DNA of 64,000 bases from Mycobacterium sp. AZCC_0083 (GCF_014202335.1 NZ_JACHGP010000003.1:62001-126000), one strand, 5' to 3'. Positions 53,390 to 62,990 are shown, counted from the stretch's first letter. Numbers and translations: made by a program. Notes: generated by a model from the sequence alone, not told the origin.

Positions 53390-53399
53390 GTGTTAAGAA

Positions 53400-53906
53400 G
53401 TGACCGTGAGCGACATGCGGATGGCGTTCGGCAGCGCCGTGCAGATCACGCTAGCGACGGGTGCGCTCCTCTTGGGATTCGGCGAGGCACCTGCGGCCAA
53501 CGCCACGGAATGGCCGACGCTCAATGGGACCTATGCCGCCACGTCCGATGGCCAATGGGCCAAGACGCGCGACGTCTATCACGACGAAGCCACGATCACC
53601 AGCACGTGGACCATCTACTCGACGTGCACCACTCACGTCGACTGCACCGGCACGGTCACCAGCGACCAGGGTTGGAGCGCCGGCGCGCACTACAACGGTG
53701 GCCTGTGGTTCGTCCAACACGACCTGCCCGCCTGGCAGCCGTGCGGCGACGGGGCGACGGCACCCGGTGAGCAGCAGTTCAGTTTCTACCGCCTCGACGC
53801 CACGACCCTGACGGGGAAGGACAAGACGACGGGCCCAAGTGGGTCCTGCGGCGTCAGCGCTCTGCTCACGATCGAAATGCCGTTCAAACTGAGCAAGATT
53901 GGGTGA
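53400..53906 (+). CDS. Secreted protein of unknown function under the TGTCAG palindrome
   Basis: 168 residues from GTG 53400; alternatives are GTG 53406 and ATG 53415. A signal peptide (MRMAFGSAVQITLATGALLL, cleavage after ANA) is followed by a beta-rich mature part with Cys pairs (YSTCTTHVDCTG; WQPCGDG...GSCGVS), typical of short exported mycobacterial proteins. Convergent with mceF but preceded by the same operator as the mce operon, so probably co-regulated with it and possibly a lipid-binding accessory. Confidence 0.8.
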   Translation: MTVSDMRMAFGSAVQITLATGALLLGFGEAPAANATEWPTLNGTYAATSDGQWAKTRDVYHDEATITSTWTIYSTCTTHVDCTGTVTSDQGWSAGAHYNGGLWFVQHDLPAWQPCGDGATAPGEQQFSFYRLDATTLTGKDKTTGPSGSCGVSALLTIEMPFKLSKIG

Positions 53907-53921
53907 CGCGCCCCGGCTGAT

Positions 53922-55427
53922 TCAGATCGGCAGCATGTCCCTCCAGGTCTTTGGCGCGGCCCTCTGGGCGGCCAGGTCGAGCTGCCGGGAGGCGTGGCCG
54001 TCGGGAGTCACGTACTGGCCGGTGCTCGGGCTGTACTGAGCGACGGCGACCGACGGCCCCGGGTCCCCCGCACTGCTGGGGAAAGCACTCGGTGCGACGA
54101 TAGCGGGGCCGGGTGGCGGCGGTGGCGTGCCTTCGGTCGGCCCGAAGATGTTGTCGCCGAAGGTAGTCCGGTCGTCGGGCGGGACACCCTGCGAGATCAG
54201 GTTCGGATCCAGTGGGTAGGGGCCGAGTACGTGTTGGCGCTCCGCCACGGGCTCGAACGGCTTGTCGCTGTCGCACATCTGGACGGTCGGCGCACGCTTC
54301 CCCGGGTGGCCCATGCAGGGATAGTTTCGTGCACCACGAACGGCGATCGGTGAGTTCTGCGGGAGCTTGCAATAGAGACCTTCGGGGGTATCGATCGTGG
54401 TCGTGTCTGCCGGGGACCGCCAGGACGACGGCGGCAGGTAACCCACGGTGCAGCCCGGCGGGTCGCCCATGCTAAGCCTGAACTCGCCCAACGCTATTCC
54501 GGTGGGGTTGTTGCCCGGCAATGCCGCCTGAACCGCGGCGACGAACGGCGGCAGCAAGACCAAGAGCTGTTCCAGGGAGGCGTTGTACGTGACGGCGATC
54601 TGTCCCACCGTGGTCAGGTTGGCGAGCAGCACCGGCAGCGTGGGCTTCACCTGGTCGAGGAGCCGCGCCACCTCCTGGGCGGCCCCTGGCCCGGTCTGCA
54701 GCAGCGTGCGTACCTGGGCGTCGTCGGTCGTCAACTGCTCGGTCACGTTGGCGAGGCCGTGGGTCCAGGTCCTGAGCGCGTCGGCGGTTTCTGCTTGGCC
54801 GTCGAGCAATGGCGCGGCGTCCTCGACGAGCCCGCGGGTGGGATCGGCGGCCCCGTCGAGATCGCCGGTGACCGTGCTGGCCGAATCGATCAGCGATCCC
54901 ATGTCGTATCCAGAACCGTTGAAGGCCTTGAACGATTCGTCGAGTAGGTCACCGAGCTCGTCCTTCGGAATGCTCTTGACCAGCGCGCTGACTTGATCCA
55001 GCATCGGCCCAACCTGCTGGGGAATCTTGGTGTCTTGCATTGGGATCACCGAACCGTCGCGCAGGTAGGGCGGGGTGTTGGTACGCGGCCGAAGGTCGAC
55101 GTACTGTTCGCCAACCGCGGACACGCTGCGCACTTCCGCTTCCAGGTCCGCAGGTATGTTCGGCGACGTGTCAAGGGACAACGTCGCCGTGGCACCGTCC
55201 CGCGTCGGGGCGACGCCGGTGACCTTGCCGATCTGCACGCCGCGGTAAGTCACGTTGCTGAAGCGGTACAGCCCGCCGGTCGCGGGCAGCTCCAGGGTTA
55301 CGGTGAGCTTGCCGATGCCCAACAGGGTCGGCGCCTGGATGTAGGAGAAGACCAACACGAGCACACCGACGATCGACGCAATCGTGAAGATCGTCAACTG
55401 GATTCGGACGAAGCGCGTAAGGATCAG
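53922..55427 (-). CDS. mceF: MceF-family protein, mce operon 2 (possible CTG start)
   Basis: Last mce subunit. The first standard start is TTG 55397, but the frame is open and family-like further upstream: LILTRFVRIQLTIFTIASIV gives the conserved MceF N-terminus (LTRFVRxQL). A CTG at 55427 would overlap the mceE stop as CTGA, matching the NTGA overlaps at other junctions, so I extend to it. MCE domain at GGLYRFSNVTYRGVQIGKVT; C-terminal half Pro-rich. 501 residues if CTG is used. Confidence 0.85.
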   Translation of the reverse strand: MILTRFVRIQLTIFTIASIVGVLVLVFSYIQAPTLLGIGKLTVTLELPATGGLYRFSNVTYRGVQIGKVTGVAPTRDGATATLSLDTSPNIPADLEAEVRSVSAVGEQYVDLRPRTNTPPYLRDGSVIPMQDTKIPQQVGPMLDQVSALVKSIPKDELGDLLDESFKAFNGSGYDMGSLIDSASTVTGDLDGAADPTRGLVEDAAPLLDGQAETADALRTWTHGLANVTEQLTTDDAQVRTLLQTGPGAAQEVARLLDQVKPTLPVLLANLTTVGQIAVTYNASLEQLLVLLPPFVAAVQAALPGNNPTGIALGEFRLSMGDPPGCTVGYLPPSSWRSPADTTTIDTPEGLYCKLPQNSPIAVRGARNYPCMGHPGKRAPTVQMCDSDKPFEPVAERQHVLGPYPLDPNLISQGVPPDDRTTFGDNIFGPTEGTPPPPPGPAIVAPSAFPSSAGDPGPSVAVAQYSPSTGQYVTPDGHASRQLDLAAQRAAPKTWRDMLPI

Positions 55428-56554
55428 CCGCCCCCGTTCGTCGCGGCGACAGCGGCGCCAAGCGGATCCTGCGAGTAGTACGCGTCGTACCCGGGGTCGC
55501 CAGGCGCAGGCACCAGCGGCATGTCTGGCTGGCCCCAGCGAGTGCCGAGGAGCAGTCCTCGCTTGAGCCGGTTGACCGTCAAGTCGACGACGAGGTAGTA
55601 GTTCATGTAGTCGCCCCGGACTGCCCTGTCGATGAGGTTCTGGCCGTACGGAAAGGTCGTCCCGTACGCCAGAGCGGTGTCGAGGTCCGGTCCGACGTCG
55701 GCGAGCGCGCGGAGCGTCGGGTCGAGGTTCTGCAGGTTCTTGACGAGGTCGGCTTGGGTGTCATCGACCAGCCCGGTCGCGGTATCGCTGAACACGCGCA
55801 GTTTGTCCAATGCCGTGGTGATGCGCGGGCGTTCTGCCAGAAGCACGTCGAGCGCGGGTGGGACCTCGATCAGCGCACGACTGATGACGTCGCGCTGTCC
55901 GGCGAGCTTCGACGCGAGTCGATCCAACGCCTGAATGGAGGCAATGACGTTGTCCCGCTGACGGTCGAGGATGCCGACGAAGGTATCCAGCCGGGTGAGC
56001 AGTTCGCGAATCTCGTGCTGGTTGCCGGACAGTGCAGCTCCGAGGTTGTGGATGATGTCGCCGATCTGACCGAGCCCGCCGGCATTGACGACCGCCGACA
56101 GTGATGACAGAGTCGCCTCCGTCGACGGATAGGTCGACGAGCCGTTCAGTGCGATGGTGGCACCCGGTTCGAGTCGTCCGATCGGCGGCTGTCCCTGCGG
56201 TGGATTGAGCTCCAGGTGACTGGAACCGAGCAGGCTCGTCTGGCCGACGCTGGCCACCACGTTTGCCGGGATGACGACATCCGACTGTACCGTGAAGGTG
56301 ACGTCGGCATGCCATCCCCGTACGGTCATCCTGCCCACGCTGCCGACCACGACGTCGTCGACCATGACGGGTGAATTCGATTCCATCGTACCGACGTTCG
56401 CGATCTCGACGTGGTAGACGTTGGCGTCGGGCGCCTGCCCAACCGTGCCGGGTAGCGCCAAGGAGTTCAGCCCCTGGAATGCACATCCGGTGGCAGTGAG
56501 CACGACGCAGCCGCCGATGGCGAGCACCCGGTGAATCGCACACCAGCCGATCAT
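55424..56554 (-). CDS. mceE: MceE-family lipoprotein, mce operon 2
   Basis: 376 residues from ATG 56554, overlapping the mceD stop (ATGA). Signal sequence with lipobox VVLTATGCAFQGL (lipidated Cys), as usual for MceE (LprK/LprN type). MCE domain: NSPVMVDDVVVGSVGRMTVR; helical region; ends in a Gly-rich tail after DMPLVPAPGDPGYDAYYSQD. It probably caps or tethers the Mce complex on the outer side of the membrane. Confidence 0.93.
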   Translation of the reverse strand: MIGWCAIHRVLAIGGCVVLTATGCAFQGLNSLALPGTVGQAPDANVYHVEIANVGTMESNSPVMVDDVVVGSVGRMTVRGWHADVTFTVQSDVVIPANVVASVGQTSLLGSSHLELNPPQGQPPIGRLEPGATIALNGSSTYPSTEATLSSLSAVVNAGGLGQIGDIIHNLGAALSGNQHEIRELLTRLDTFVGILDRQRDNVIASIQALDRLASKLAGQRDVISRALIEVPPALDVLLAERPRITTALDKLRVFSDTATGLVDDTQADLVKNLQNLDPTLRALADVGPDLDTALAYGTTFPYGQNLIDRAVRGDYMNYYLVVDLTVNRLKRGLLLGTRWGQPDMPLVPAPGDPGYDAYYSQDPLGAAVAATNGGG

Positions 56555-57837
56555 GATGGTGGATTCCCTTCGGTGGGTTGCGGTTCCGGCTGCTCTGGTG
56601 GGGGCGGAGCTTGCGGGGCCTCGGCGGGGAGCAGCATGTCCCGCAACGTCGGCGGTCCCGCGTAGATGATGTTGTCCGGGCTCGGCGCCTTGGCGAGCAG
56701 CGGGTTGGTCGGGATGGGGAGGTAGTTGAAGTTGAGCAACCGAAGTGCCGGACCGAGGTACTGCGAGCACAAGCTGGCGGTCTCCGGCGCGGTGGCGTTC
56801 TCGATCGCTCCGATCTGAGAGCAGACGAACTGCACGGGGTTCGAGAACCCGTTGAGCACAGTCGCTCCGGTGAACTCGCCAGTGTCGGGGTTGTACATGT
56901 TGTAGGCATTGGCGAACGAATTCGGCGCGACGTGAAGGAGTTGTTCCAGATCGGTGCGGTGATCGACCAGGTTCTGGGTGACGTCGGCCAACCGCTGAAT
57001 CTGCTCGGATGTCCTGTCGCGGTACTTCGCGACGAACCTCCGAACCTCGCCCGCAGCGGCCGACAGATCCTTCAATGCGGCGTCGAGGTCGGACTTGCTC
57101 CCGTCGAGAACACTGGAGAGCGTGGCGAGGCGGTCCTGAAACTGCACGATCTGCTGGTTGCTGTCTCGGAGAGTAGTCACGAAGTGCTGCAGGTTCTTGA
57201 TCGTGTCGACGATGTTCCCGCTGCCATCGGCCAGGACTCGTCCCGCACCGGAGAGCTGGGCCAGCGTCTGGCGCAGCTTGTCCCCGTTGTCACCCATCGC
57301 GTTGGAGGCGCTGTCGATGAGCCGTGCCATCGACGGTGTGGACACCGCCCTAGTCGGGCCCAGATCCGTTGCCAGTCGGGTCAGTTGGGCCTTCACTTCG
57401 TCCCACTCGACGGGCACGGCGGTGTGCTCGATCGGTATCACGGCACCGTCACCCATAGTGGGACCATCGGAGCGGTAGGCAGGAGTGAGCTGGACGTATC
57501 GCGCCGATACCAGGTTGAGGGCGACGATCACCGCCTTCGCGTCGGCGGGAATGGCGACGTTGCGATCGATCTTCATGACCATCCTGGACTGCGTGCCGTC
57601 CGGCTTGATGGCCTCGATGCGGCCGACGGGGACACCGGAGACACGTACCTCATCACCGGGGTAGATCGCGGTGGTGGTCGCGAAGAACGCGGTGATGACC
57701 TTCGGCGCGAACCACGTCTGGCGCACCAGCACGGTCGCGCCCACCGGGAGCAGACAGAGCAGACCGACCGCGAGCACAGGGCGAGCGAAGCGACGGGGCG
57801 CCATTAATGCGGCGCGAGCGGAGCGACGGGATGCCAT
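56551..57837 (-). CDS. mceD: MceD-family protein, mce operon 2
   Basis: 428 residues from ATG 57837, which overlaps the mceC stop (TAATG). An 11-residue unit is duplicated at the N-terminus (ASRRSARAALM / APRRFARPVLA), so a second ATG at 57804 is an equally plausible start. Membrane anchor VLAVGLLCLLPVGATVLV; MCE domain AIYPGDEVRVSGVPVGRIEA; PVEWDEVKAQLTRLA; Pro-rich end (PPPPEQPEPQP). Confidence 0.92.
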   Translation of the reverse strand: MASRRSARAALMAPRRFARPVLAVGLLCLLPVGATVLVRQTWFAPKVITAFFATTTAIYPGDEVRVSGVPVGRIEAIKPDGTQSRMVMKIDRNVAIPADAKAVIVALNLVSARYVQLTPAYRSDGPTMGDGAVIPIEHTAVPVEWDEVKAQLTRLATDLGPTRAVSTPSMARLIDSASNAMGDNGDKLRQTLAQLSGAGRVLADGSGNIVDTIKNLQHFVTTLRDSNQQIVQFQDRLATLSSVLDGSKSDLDAALKDLSAAAGEVRRFVAKYRDRTSEQIQRLADVTQNLVDHRTDLEQLLHVAPNSFANAYNMYNPDTGEFTGATVLNGFSNPVQFVCSQIGAIENATAPETASLCSQYLGPALRLLNFNYLPIPTNPLLAKAPSPDNIIYAGPPTLRDMLLPAEAPQAPPPPEQPEPQPTEGNPPS

Positions 57838-57842
57838 TAGTG
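57781..57842. repeat. 33-bp direct repeat duplicating the mceD start region
   Basis: Two imperfect copies (gcgagcgaagcgacgggg... and gcgagcggagcgacggga...) 33 bp apart, each ending in ccatta(a/g)tg, i.e. each carrying a minus-strand start codon in TAATG or equivalent context. In-frame duplication of 11 codons. Confidence 0.75.
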
Positions 57843-58919
57843 TGGCCCTTGCGGAATTCCGTTGCGCGGCCACGGGAATTCGGCCCGTGGGCCGGCGTTG
57901 TCCGGCGGCTGCCCAGCGTCGACGCCCCTTCTGAACCCAAACGCGTAGTCCAGGAACGGCTGCAGCATCTGCCCTGGCAGGAGGTTGGGCACGAAGGCGT
58001 TGTAGTACGGGCCGTTGGCGACGGTCTCTCCAAGGGTGAGTTGATATTTTGCGAGTCCTGGCAGCGCCTTGGCGATGTTGTCGCGGTTGGCCTGCAGCAT
58101 CGCAGTGACCGAGTTCAGCTTGTCCAGCGTCGGTGCCAGCTCCTCCTCGTGATCGGCCACCAGTCCAGAGAGTTGCCTCGCGACTGCGGACGTATTGGCC
58201 AGCAGTGTGGCGATCTCGTTGCGCCGGTCTACCAGCACGCTGAGCAGATCGTTGGCGTTGAGGATCAACGTGTTCACCTGTTGGCTGCGGTCTGACAGGA
58301 TGCCGGTGACATTGCTGGCGTGCTCGAGCAGATCGCTCAGTGTTTCGTTGCGGCCGTTGAGCGTTCGCGACAGCCGGGTGAGACCGTCGAACGTCGGCCC
58401 GAGTTGGGGTGCGATCTGGTCGATCGTCTCCGATAGCGCGTCGAGTGACTGGTTGAGCGATGCGGTGTCGGTCGCCGCGACATTCGTCGTGAGCTCACTG
58501 ACCGCCTCGGTGAGCGAGTAGGGCGACGACGTCCGCGACACCGGTATCGGGTCGGTTGACCGGATCCTGTCACTGCCTGCGGGCTTCAAGATCAGCACGC
58601 GCTGGCCGAGCGCAGAACCCGTCGCGATGTGCGCGGTGGTTTCCGACCCGAGGTGAACCGTGCCAGAGACGGTGAAGCGGACCAGTGCATCGCCATGCCA
58701 CAACGAGATGTCCGACACCGTACCGACCTTCATCCCCGAGACGGTCACGTCATTGCCGGTCGTCAGCCCGCCGGCGTCGGAGAACAGCGCCTGGTAGCGC
58801 AGGGAAGTGGCCATGGACACCAGCCGCTCGGGTGCAAGCCCGACGGCGATGACGAGAACGCCGAGGACGACACCGATGAAACCCACGCGAATGAGGTTGT
58901 TGCCGCGGTACTTAAGCAT
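57837..58919 (-). CDS. mceC: MceC-family protein, mce operon 2
   Basis: 360 residues, starting MLKYRGNNLIRVGFIGVVLG and overlapping the mceB stop by 8 bp. MCE domain GLTTGNDVTVSGMKVGTVSD; C-terminal FVPNLLPGQMLQPFLDYAFG, as in mceC of operon 1 but without its long Pro-rich tail. Supports independent evolution of the two operons. Confidence 0.93.
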   Translation of the reverse strand: MLKYRGNNLIRVGFIGVVLGVLVIAVGLAPERLVSMATSLRYQALFSDAGGLTTGNDVTVSGMKVGTVSDISLWHGDALVRFTVSGTVHLGSETTAHIATGSALGQRVLILKPAGSDRIRSTDPIPVSRTSSPYSLTEAVSELTTNVAATDTASLNQSLDALSETIDQIAPQLGPTFDGLTRLSRTLNGRNETLSDLLEHASNVTGILSDRSQQVNTLILNANDLLSVLVDRRNEIATLLANTSAVARQLSGLVADHEEELAPTLDKLNSVTAMLQANRDNIAKALPGLAKYQLTLGETVANGPYYNAFVPNLLPGQMLQPFLDYAFGFRRGVDAGQPPDNAGPRAEFPWPRNGIPQGPH

Positions 58920-59928
58920 CGGGTTCAGCGCACCTCCCGCCTTCTTGCTTGATCCACGGGAAGACGGCGGTCCGGTTCTGCAGGTCCGAGACCCGCAGGC
59001 TCAGCCCGCAGACGTAGAACTGAATGAAGTTGCCGTATGCGCCGAGCCGCACCAACTTCCGGTAGTTCTCCGGCGCCTTCTTCAGCGCGGCGTCGATGCG
59101 GTCCTTGTCCTCGTCGAGCAGCGGCGCCAATCGGCCGAGCTGGCCGAGCGCGGCGTTGAGCGGTGGTCGGGTGTTGGTCAGCAGATCGGCAAGGGATGCG
59201 GTTCCATTGTCCAACGAGTCGATCGCGGCCCCGATCGGATCGCGATCAGCCGACAGTTCGGTGGTCAGCCGCTCGAGCCTGTCGACCGCACCCGAGAACT
59301 CGTCCCCCTCGTCGTCGAGTGTCGCGACCACGGTGTCGAGATCGTCGATCAACTTCTGGACCACGTCGTTGTTGTCGGCCATGGCATTCGAGAAGGACGA
59401 GGTCTTCGACAGCAACGACTCCAGCGTGCCGCCCTGGCCCTGGAAGACCTCCAACAACGACGACGTTAGCGCGTTGACGTCCTGCGGGTCGAGGCCCTGG
59501 ATGACGGGTTTCAAACCCCCGAGGAGCAGATCGAGGTCCAGCGCCGGGGACGTGCGGTCGTCGGGAATCTCAGCGCCTTCCGGCAGCCGTCTGGTCGAGC
59601 CTGGGCCGTCGATGAGCTCCAGGTAGCGATCGCCCACCAGGTTGAGGTACCGGACCGCGGCCTTGGTACCGCTGGTGAGCACGATGTCGCGGTCGGCGTC
59701 GAACGTCACCACGACTTCGTTGTCGGGGCGCAACGACACCGTCCGCACGGTGCCGACCCGGATGCCTGCCACCCGGACCGACTGCCCCGCGCTGAGCCGC
59801 GACACATCGGTGAACACCGCTGAATACGCGACGGTCGAACCCGTTCGGTACTGGCCGAACACGAAGAACAGTGCAGCGGTCAACATCGCCATCACTACGG
59901 CGAACGCCGTGAACTTGGTGGCAGTCAT
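58912..59928 (-). CDS. mceB: MceB-family protein, mce operon 2
   Basis: 338 residues; start overlaps the mceA stop (ATGA). Anchor FTAFAVVMAMLTAALFFVFG; MCE domain RLSAGQSVRVAGIRVGTVRT; GDRYLELIDGPGSTRRLPEG; compact C-terminus IQFYVCGLSLRVSDLQNRTA. Length and layout match MceB of operon 1. Confidence 0.93.
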   Translation of the reverse strand: MTATKFTAFAVVMAMLTAALFFVFGQYRTGSTVAYSAVFTDVSRLSAGQSVRVAGIRVGTVRTVSLRPDNEVVVTFDADRDIVLTSGTKAAVRYLNLVGDRYLELIDGPGSTRRLPEGAEIPDDRTSPALDLDLLLGGLKPVIQGLDPQDVNALTSSLLEVFQGQGGTLESLLSKTSSFSNAMADNNDVVQKLIDDLDTVVATLDDEGDEFSGAVDRLERLTTELSADRDPIGAAIDSLDNGTASLADLLTNTRPPLNAALGQLGRLAPLLDEDKDRIDAALKKAPENYRKLVRLGAYGNFIQFYVCGLSLRVSDLQNRTAVFPWIKQEGGRCAEPDA

Positions 59929-61130
59929 CCAGGTTGTCCGATCTCCGCAGTGTTACGCGGCGGTCCGTCGATCGCCCCGAACAACAACTGCTTGAGGCCG
60001 TCGGAGTTGAGCAGGAGGTTCTGGTTTGCGTAATCCCATGGGCTGGTGCCAACGTCGGCGACCACGAAGGGCGGATGCTGCCCGTATCCGAGGCGCGGCA
60101 GGTCGTGACACTGCGGTCCTCCGGTTGCCGCAACCTTCGGCAGGTCGCCTGGGAATCGATAGCGTTCCTGGCCGAACAGCAGGCTCACCGACGCCATGAC
60201 ACCCGGTTCCGGCGAAGGCGGGGTGTTCGCCGCCGGGACGATGCCCGCGAGCGCGCAGTACAGCGCGTCGTGATACTCGTTGGTGAGATCGGTGGTCGGT
60301 ACGAGCAGGTGCAGGACATCGGTCAGGCCCTTCCGGTTTCCGCCAACCACGTCGTTGCCGATGTCGGCCAGACCGATCACGCTGACCAGGAGTGCATCGA
60401 GGTTGTGCTGCTCGTCGACGATGGTTCGGCTGATCGTGGCGGCGCTGTCGGCGATCCGGATCAGGTCCGGCGTCGCGTCGGCATAGGCTCCGACGACGTC
60501 CGGTGCGACGGCCAGGTCGTGATCCAGGGCGGGAAGACCCGGATCCAGCTTGGCGAGAAACGAATTCAGATCGGTCATGACCTTGCCGATCTCGTGACCG
60601 CGTCCGTTGAAGGCTGATGCGAGGGCACCGAGCGTCTGGTTGAGCTTGACCGGATCGATCGTCGACAGCACCGAGGTGAGCTGTTGGAAGATGGTGTTGA
60701 TCTCGACGGTGACGTGCCGAGAATCGATCACCTGACCCGGGCGCAGGGTGTGCGGTGACGGCTCGGCGGGGTCGGTCAGCTGAACGTACTTGGCACCGAA
60801 GACGGTGGTAGACGCGATGTCGACGAGCACGTTCGATGGAATCAGCTGCAGCGCAGAAGGGTTCATGGCGAGGTGAAGGGCAGCCTGCCCGTCCGGCAGT
60901 GCTTCGATCGACGTGACCGTGCCGACGTCTGCACCGTGCAACTTGACCTTGGATTCCGGATCCATCACCAGCCCGGCGCGCTGCGACAACACCGTGAGCG
61001 GCACGCTGTCGACGTAGCCGCCGCGGAACATCGTCACGGCGACCGCGACCACTCCGATGATCGCCGCAAGGGCCGCAAGGCCAGATGCCGTACGGACGAA
61101 GGCGCTGCCCGGCAAGATGTTTCGCGTCAC
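59925..61130 (-). CDS. mceA: MceA-family protein, mce operon 2
   Basis: 401 residues from GTG 61130, 6 bp after yrbEB. Anchor ASGLAALAAIIGVVAVAVTM; MCE domain QRAGLVMDPESKVKLHGADV followed by GTVTSIEAL; later VVGAYADATPDLIRIADSAA and LLFGQERYRFPGDLPKVAAT, shared with MceA of operon 1. Normal length without the repetitive tail seen in operon 1. Confidence 0.93.
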   Translation of the reverse strand: MTRNILPGSAFVRTASGLAALAAIIGVVAVAVTMFRGGYVDSVPLTVLSQRAGLVMDPESKVKLHGADVGTVTSIEALPDGQAALHLAMNPSALQLIPSNVLVDIASTTVFGAKYVQLTDPAEPSPHTLRPGQVIDSRHVTVEINTIFQQLTSVLSTIDPVKLNQTLGALASAFNGRGHEIGKVMTDLNSFLAKLDPGLPALDHDLAVAPDVVGAYADATPDLIRIADSAATISRTIVDEQHNLDALLVSVIGLADIGNDVVGGNRKGLTDVLHLLVPTTDLTNEYHDALYCALAGIVPAANTPPSPEPGVMASVSLLFGQERYRFPGDLPKVAATGGPQCHDLPRLGYGQHPPFVVADVGTSPWDYANQNLLLNSDGLKQLLFGAIDGPPRNTAEIGQPG

Positions 61131-61136
61131 TGGTTG

Positions 61137-61994
61137 CTATCCCGACAGGTTGAAGTTGCCGTTGGAGCCGTAGACGGCCAGTGATACCAGCAGTGTCACC
61201 GAGACCACCACGACCAGTGAGGTCCGGACGGCGTTGCCCACCGCGGCACCCACACCGGATGGGCCGCCAGTGGCGAAGAACCCGAAGTAGGTGTGAATCA
61301 GCAGGACTGCCAAGGCCATCAGCACCGCCTGCAGGAACGACCACAACAGGTCGATCGGGTTGAGGAAGGTGTCGAAGTAGTGGTCGTACAGACCAGCGGA
61401 CTGGCCAAGCAACACCACGGTGGTGAATTGCGACGCGACGAACGACAGGATCACCGCGATCGAATACAGCGGGGTGATCGCGATCATCCCGGCCACGATC
61501 CGGGTGGAGACCAGGTACTCGACCGGCTGAATCGCCATGGACTCGAGGGCGTCGATCTCCTCGTTGATCCGCATCGCCCCCAGTTGCGCGGTCACCCCGG
61601 CACCGAACGTGGCCGCCAATCCAATGCCTGCCACCACGGGCGCCGAGATCCGCACGTTGATGAACGCGGCGAGGAAGCCGGTCAGCGCCTCGATGCCGAT
61701 GTTGCCCAGTGAGCTGTACCCCTGGATGGCCAGCACGCCGCCGGTGGCCAGGGTGAGGAATCCGACGATCACCACGGTGCCGCCGATCATCGCCAACGTG
61801 CCTGCGCCCATGGAGATCTCGGCGATCAGCCGGATGATCTCGCGGCGGTAGTGGAGGGCGGCGTAGAGCGTCCCAAACAGTGCCTTGCCGTAGAACAACA
61901 CGTGGTCGCCGATGCGTCCGAGTACGAGGATTGGCCGGTTGAACTGCCGGGTCATGCGCGGATAGGCCGAGCGGAGGATCGTCGCAGTGCCCAT
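61137..61994 (-). CDS. yrbEB: YrbEB-family permease, mce operon 2
   Basis: 285 residues; loop GAMRINEEIDALESMAIQPV carries the ATPase-contact motif. Several transmembrane segments (MIGGTVVIVGFLTLATGGVL, SFLQAVLMALAVLLIHTYFG). Located 5 bp after yrbEA and 6 bp before mceA. Forms the transmembrane channel with YrbEA. Confidence 0.94.
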   Translation of the reverse strand: MGTATILRSAYPRMTRQFNRPILVLGRIGDHVLFYGKALFGTLYAALHYRREIIRLIAEISMGAGTLAMIGGTVVIVGFLTLATGGVLAIQGYSSLGNIGIEALTGFLAAFINVRISAPVVAGIGLAATFGAGVTAQLGAMRINEEIDALESMAIQPVEYLVSTRIVAGMIAITPLYSIAVILSFVASQFTTVVLLGQSAGLYDHYFDTFLNPIDLLWSFLQAVLMALAVLLIHTYFGFFATGGPSGVGAAVGNAVRTSLVVVVSVTLLVSLAVYGSNGNFNLSG

Positions 61995-61999
61995 ACCGT

Positions 62000-62809
62000 C
62001 TAGCCCGTGGTCAATCGGATGCCGATGGCCGTGACGACCACGTTGATCACGAACAACGCCATGAACGCGTACACCACCGTCTCGTTGACCGCGTTACCCA
62101 CCGCCTTGGCCCCACCACCGGACACGGTCAAGCCGCGATAGCACGCCACCAACCCGGCGATCAGCCCGAACAGCGCCGCCTTCACACACGAGATGATCAC
62201 CTCGGGCACCCCGGTCAACAGCGTGATCCCGGCAGCGAACGCCCCGGGATTGACGTCTTGAATGAACACCGAGAAGAAGTAACCACCGAGAATCCCGATG
62301 ATCACCACCAGTGAGTTCAGCAGCAGCGCCACCAAACCCGACGCCAACATCCGCGGCGCCACCAAGCGCTGCACCGGGTTGATGCCCAGAACCTCCATCG
62401 CGTCGATCTCCTCGCGGATCGTGCGCGACCCCAGATCAGCGCACATCGCCGTCGCCCCCGCACCAGCCACGATCAACACCGTCACCAACGGACCCACCTG
62501 GGTGACCGCACCGAACGCCGCCCCTGCCCCCGACAGATCCGCCGCCCCGAGCTCGCGCAACAGGATGTTCAGCGTGAACGACACCAGCACCGTGAACGGA
62601 ATCGCCACCAGCAGCGTCGGCATCAACGACACCCGCGCCACGAACCACGACTGCTCCAGAAACTCCCGCCACTGAAACGGCCGCACGAAAACGAACTTCA
62701 CCGCATCTGCCGACATCGCGAACAACCCTCCGACGGCCTGCATCGGCCCAGAGATGCCGCGCCCCAGGGCAATACCAGGAGACCAGCGTCCGGCGTTGCC
62801 ATCGGCCAT
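62000..62809 (-). CDS. yrbEA: YrbEA-family permease, mce operon 2
   Basis: 269 residues from ATG 62809, with GAGGAT about 6 bases upstream; the in-frame ATG at 62863 lies within the operator palindrome and is rejected. Conserved FVARVSLMPTLLVAIPFTVL, LRELGAADLSGAGAAFGAVT, CADLGSRTIREEIDAMEVLG and GNAVNETVVYAFMALF. First gene of the complete operon 62809-53922. An operator lies about 50 bp upstream. Confidence 0.94.
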   Translation of the reverse strand: MADGNAGRWSPGIALGRGISGPMQAVGGLFAMSADAVKFVFVRPFQWREFLEQSWFVARVSLMPTLLVAIPFTVLVSFTLNILLRELGAADLSGAGAAFGAVTQVGPLVTVLIVAGAGATAMCADLGSRTIREEIDAMEVLGINPVQRLVAPRMLASGLVALLLNSLVVIIGILGGYFFSVFIQDVNPGAFAAGITLLTGVPEVIISCVKAALFGLIAGLVACYRGLTVSGGGAKAVGNAVNETVVYAFMALFVINVVVTAIGIRLTTG

Positions 62810-62858
62810 ATCGATCCTCAGCCCCTCTCCGTCGCGCCCGCTACTACTCCTACCACAG

Positions 62859-62880
62859 ATCATGTCAGGACTGACATGAT
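62859..62880. promoter_or_regulatory. TGTCAG-type operator before mce operon 2
   Basis: ATCATGTCAGGACTGACATGAT: a 22-bp inverted repeat perfect except at the two central bases, 50 bp upstream of the yrbEA start. Same arms (TGTCAG/CTGACA) as the sites at 53364, 63630 and 63656. Confidence 0.8.
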
Positions 62881-62990
62881 TTTGCGAGAAGGTTGACGAG
62901 AGCGTTCAGATAGCACCCAGGGCGTGGGTTACTCGCACTTCTGCACCGCAACCGCTATCTCAGCGGTGTCGGTGCGGGCGATTCAGTGCG

